A stretch of 64,000 nt of DNA from an uncultured bacterium (GTDB lineage Bacteria > Elusimicrobiota > Elusimicrobia > Elusimicrobiales > Elusimicrobiaceae), in the NCBI GenBank assembly GCA_949291365.1, contig CASEVJ010000004.1:1-64000 (forward strand), written 5' to 3'. Shown one piece after another: positions 61,698 to 64,000 of the stretch. The position numbers were made by a program, and so were the translations under genes. The notes beneath the pieces were generated by a model. That model was not told the origin of the DNA, searched no databases, and worked only from the letters and a program-made list of their open reading frames with translations. How positions within the stretch are numbered: position 1 is the stretch's first letter; every line of letters begins with the position of its first letter.

Positions 61698-61730
61698 AAT
61701 TCCGTTTTTTCGCAAATATTTCTTGTAAAA

Positions 61731-61752
61731 AATCCCGCTTTTGGGCGGTATT
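61731..61752 (-). terminator. Weak terminator after the NhaC-type gene
   Basis: On the minus strand a short GC stem (CCGC/GCGG with flanking A-T pairs, one mismatch) is followed by TTTTTT. Confidence 0.5.
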
Positions 61753-61756
61753 TTAG

Positions 61757-63091
61757 TTAAGCAATTTTCTTGTTCTCTCCGCCGCGTGGGCCCCGGCGCG
61801 GCAGCCCCAGCCAAATAGCCAGCAGGGCACCAATCCCCAGCAGATACGGATAATACAAATATTGCATAATGGCAAGGGGGGATAAGTTAGATAGCCCTGC
61901 CGCCATTAAAAGCTGTGCCCCGTAGGGAATAGCTCCCTGTACAAAACAAGAGAAAATATCCAAAATGCTGGCAGAGCGGTTGGCCGGGATTTTAAAGCGT
62001 ATCGCAATTTCTTTGGCAATGGGGCCGGCCATAATCAGGGCAATGGTGTTGTTGGCGGTGCACAAATTGGCAAAGCCCACCAGCCCGGCAATGGCCAACT
62101 CGGCCCCGCGGACAGAATTGGCCCGGGCGGTCATTTTTTGGATAATCCAGGCAAATCCGCCGTTTAAACGTATCATTTCCAGCATGCCGCCGGCCAAAAT
62201 GGTAACGACGATAAGCTCCCCCATACCGTTAATGCCTTTGCCCATGGCTCCCGTCCAGCCCCAAGCGTCAAAACTGCCGGTAAGCAGCCCAATCAGCCCG
62301 GCTAACACCGTACCGCCCAAAAGTACAATCATCACATGTACCCCGGCCATAGCCGCCGCTAATACCGCCAAATAAGGCAAAACATGCCACCAGTTCACGG
62401 TACCCGGTGCGTAGGAGCCGGCGGCATTGCTGCCTATGGCAAAATAAATAAGCGCGGTAATGATGGCAAAAGGAAGCACAATGCGTAAATTGGTGCGAAA
62501 TTTGTCTTTCATGCGGCAGCCCTGCGTACGGGTGGCTACGATAGTGGTATCCGAGATAAAAGAAAGATTATCCCCAAACATTGCCCCGCTGACGACCGCC
62601 GCTGTCATTAATGCAGGGGCGACCCCTGTTTTGAGCGCAATACCGGCGGCTACCGGCGTGAGCGCTACAATGGTGCCCACGGACGTGCCTATCGAAAGAG
62701 ATACAAAACAGGCCGCCAGAAACAGCCCCGGCACCAGCAGTTTTTGTGGCAGCAGCCACAGCGTCAGGTTGACGGTGCTGTCTACCGCGCCCATCGTTTG
62801 CGTTGTTTGGGCAAAGGCACCGGCCAAGATAAATATCAGCACCATCAGCATAATGTTACCGTCGGCAGCCCCTTTGCAGAAGTTTTCAATGCGCTGGGTA
62901 ATGGAAGCGCCTTTGCACGCAGTCACCGCCACCACGGAGGCTAATAAAAAAGCCACCGTGATCGGCATTTTATAGAAATCTCCCGCCGCCAGCGATACTG
63001 CCAAATAGGCAATCAAAAATACCCAAAGCGGCAACAACGCCCAAGCATTGGCTTTAGCAGGTAACGTAGGCAAAGAGGTAAGCGGATCCAT
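61757..63091 (-). CDS. NhaC-family Na+/H+ antiporter
   Basis: Ion antiporter with about 11-12 membrane helices, 444 residues. GTSVGTIVALTPVAAGIALKTGV and SGAMFGDNLSFISDTTIVATRTQGC (about 167-191) are the NhaC-type core. C-terminal VGFANLCTANNTIALIMAGPIAKEIA is the second half counterpart. Some members exchange other solutes (for example malate/lactate or amino acids), so the substrate is not certain. It stands alone on the minus strand. Confidence 0.88.
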   Translation of the reverse strand: MDPLTSLPTLPAKANAWALLPLWVFLIAYLAVSLAAGDFYKMPITVAFLLASVVAVTACKGASITQRIENFCKGAADGNIMLMVLIFILAGAFAQTTQTMGAVDSTVNLTLWLLPQKLLVPGLFLAACFVSLSIGTSVGTIVALTPVAAGIALKTGVAPALMTAAVVSGAMFGDNLSFISDTTIVATRTQGCRMKDKFRTNLRIVLPFAIITALIYFAIGSNAAGSYAPGTVNWWHVLPYLAVLAAAMAGVHVMIVLLGGTVLAGLIGLLTGSFDAWGWTGAMGKGINGMGELIVVTILAGGMLEMIRLNGGFAWIIQKMTARANSVRGAELAIAGLVGFANLCTANNTIALIMAGPIAKEIAIRFKIPANRSASILDIFSCFVQGAIPYGAQLLMAAGLSNLSPLAIMQYLYYPYLLGIGALLAIWLGLPRRGPRGGENKKIA

Positions 63092-63203
63092 AGATAACGG
63101 TTTAGGTGCCAGCGTATGCAGCAGGCCAAACGGATAAAAGCGGTTTTTCGTTGCGGCACGCGGATGTTAGAAACCAACGAGCCAGCTTCCGTAGAAAAAA
63201 CCA

Positions 63204-63275
63204 TGCGCCCGGCGGGAGTCGAACCCACATTTCCAGCTTCGGAGGCTGACGCTCTATCCATTGAACTACGGGCGC
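63204..63275 (-). tRNA. tRNA-Arg (CCG anticodon)
   Basis: A 72-nt cloverleaf. The acceptor GCGCCCG pairs with CGGGCGC, with discriminator A. Anticodon stem CAGC/GCTG and loop CTCCGAA give CCG. D-loop TTCAATGGATAGA and T-loop GGTTCGACTCC are standard. CCA is not encoded. Confidence 0.95.
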
Positions 63276-63528
63276 GAAAATAACGAAAAATAACGGCTCC
63301 GGCCGTCATTTCCTCTATATTTTATCATATTACGGCGGGGTTTGTTTTTTGTATCCAGAAGCCAAACAGAACTCCCCCGGCCAGAACAGATGCCAGAGCA
63401 CATGCGAGGGGGCAAACAGAGCAGCGAAAAACAGAAATATAAACCATAATACGTTTTCCCGCTGGCGGAAAATGAAAATAGTTGTTATACTGAAAACAGC
63501 TGCGTATTTTAGTTGTGCAGGAGCGTGT

Positions 63529-64000
63529 ATGCTAAAGCAGATAATGCTGGTGGCTGTGCTGGGAGTGTGTGCGGTGCCCTGCTTTGGGCAGATTCAAAAG
63601 TTTTGTATTCCGGGGGTGGCCCCAACGCGCAACGTTACGTCGTTGGAGTTTTCGCCTTCCATTGCGGTCACCGACAACAAAGGCGGTGTGTCTACCACGT
63701 CTATGACCAGCAAGATGTATTATGCTTTCACGCCGGATTATAATATCGGGATAGAAGTGCCTCTGTCCCGCTTTGAAGCGCCGGACAGTTCCGTAAATGG
63801 GCTGGGCGATATTTTGTTGGCGGCAGAAGCGGTGCATTCCGTGCATTATATAGACTGGGGGGTAAAGCTGGAAAGCACGCTGCCCACGGCGTCTGATGAT
63901 ATGTTGGGTACGGGCAAATGGGTGCTTATGCCTTCGGTGTTTGCATTGGTGCCGGTGAATGAAAACTTTTTCGTTTCTTTTGGGTATAAACAGTATGTGT
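63529..64000 (+). CDS. Outer-membrane beta-barrel-type protein, 3' end outside the window
   Basis: Begins at ATG 63529 behind AGGAG, with TATACT upstream near 63487. At least 157 residues are visible and the frame is open to the window end. Signal peptide about 1-20, ending CFG. The mature part shows alternating hydrophobic strands typical of outer-membrane barrels (TSLEFSPSIAVTDN, MYYAFTPDYNIGIEVPLSRF, WGVKLESTLPTA, ENFFVSFGYKQYV). It resembles porin-like or phenol-degradation MetA-type barrel proteins, but the class cannot be set from the fragment. Confidence 0.72.
   Translation, partial: MLKQIMLVAVLGVCAVPCFGQIQKFCIPGVAPTRNVTSLEFSPSIAVTDNKGGVSTTSMTSKMYYAFTPDYNIGIEVPLSRFEAPDSSVNGLGDILLAAEAVHSVHYIDWGVKLESTLPTASDDMLGTGKWVLMPSVFALVPVNENFFVSFGYKQYV

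Noticed and set aside
61351..61728. 125-codon plus-strand frame overlapping the Sel1-like gene
   Set aside because: Its first 50 codons are out of frame inside a clear gene; only shorter internal starts could be real.
1..64000. Insertion sequence or prophage
   Set aside because: No transposase, integrase or phage structural gene was recognised. The only compositional outlier is the pilin cassette at 2618-3515.

Overview
This window reads as a bacterial chromosome segment. My best guess is an Elusimicrobiota genome, probably a gut-type Elusimicrobium relative. The guess rests on the pilin signature, the overall gene set (type IV pilus genes, peptide and nucleoside use, Bat operon, queH/queF) and a Gram-negative envelope (heptose isomerase, lipoproteins, an outer-membrane-type protein). 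No 16S gene is present, so the taxon is inference. Most genes use G+C-rich codons. The single pilin gene is clearly A+T-richer.

Layout. 2-12845 is mostly plus strand: a 5'-truncated unknown protein, era, a type IV pilin-like gene whose start codon sits at the centre of a 44-nt palindrome, smpB, pyrR, tRNA-Leu, and a long division/translation run ftsQ-ftsA-ftsZ-pilT-cmk-plsC-rpsA, then queH. 13020-16747 is minus strand: POT peptide transporter, metallo-beta-lactamase-fold lipoprotein, pyrimidine-nucleoside phosphorylase. 16895-24345 is plus strand: ileS-lspA-TPR lipoprotein-divergent P-type ATPase-queF-PrcB-like protein. 24390-26295 is minus strand (plsY-gpsA-HU), followed by a plus-strand secreted trypsin-like protease. 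27415-49449 is one long minus-strand block: hflX, miaA, PilZ protein, miaB, pgi, rpiB, gmhA, a full eight-gene Bat-type operon (moxR, DUF58, BatI-like, batA-E), the ribosomal/tRNA-modification cluster rpsP-khpA-trmD-rplS without rimM, rpe, a PASTA protein, fmt and a MATE exporter.

From 49545 the plus strand carries an ECF sigma factor, a cysteine-rich single-pass protein (candidate anti-sigma factor) and a thioredoxin-DsbD fusion. This is the most system-like accessory module here. A DUF4491 protein and tRNA-Ser follow. An alpha/beta hydrolase and a nucleotidyltransferase (minus) diverge from a DUF2157-DUF4401-GDYXXLXY membrane trio. Then come mrp, an aminotransferase, pckA, a SWIB-domain protein, a repeat-rich non-coding tract, a Sel1-like protein, an NhaC-type antiporter (minus), tRNA-Arg (minus) and a 3'-truncated outer-membrane-type protein.

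Two themes stand out. First, at least nine genes have a -10-like hexamer ending only 6-7 nt before the ATG with no Shine-Dalgarno sequence, so leaderless transcription looks common. Second, several proteins carry unexpected cysteine arrays (anti-sigma candidate, PilZ protein, Mrp N-terminus, PckA tail), and a P-type ATPase lacks several family-defining residues. All functional calls are from reading the sequence; no database search was run.
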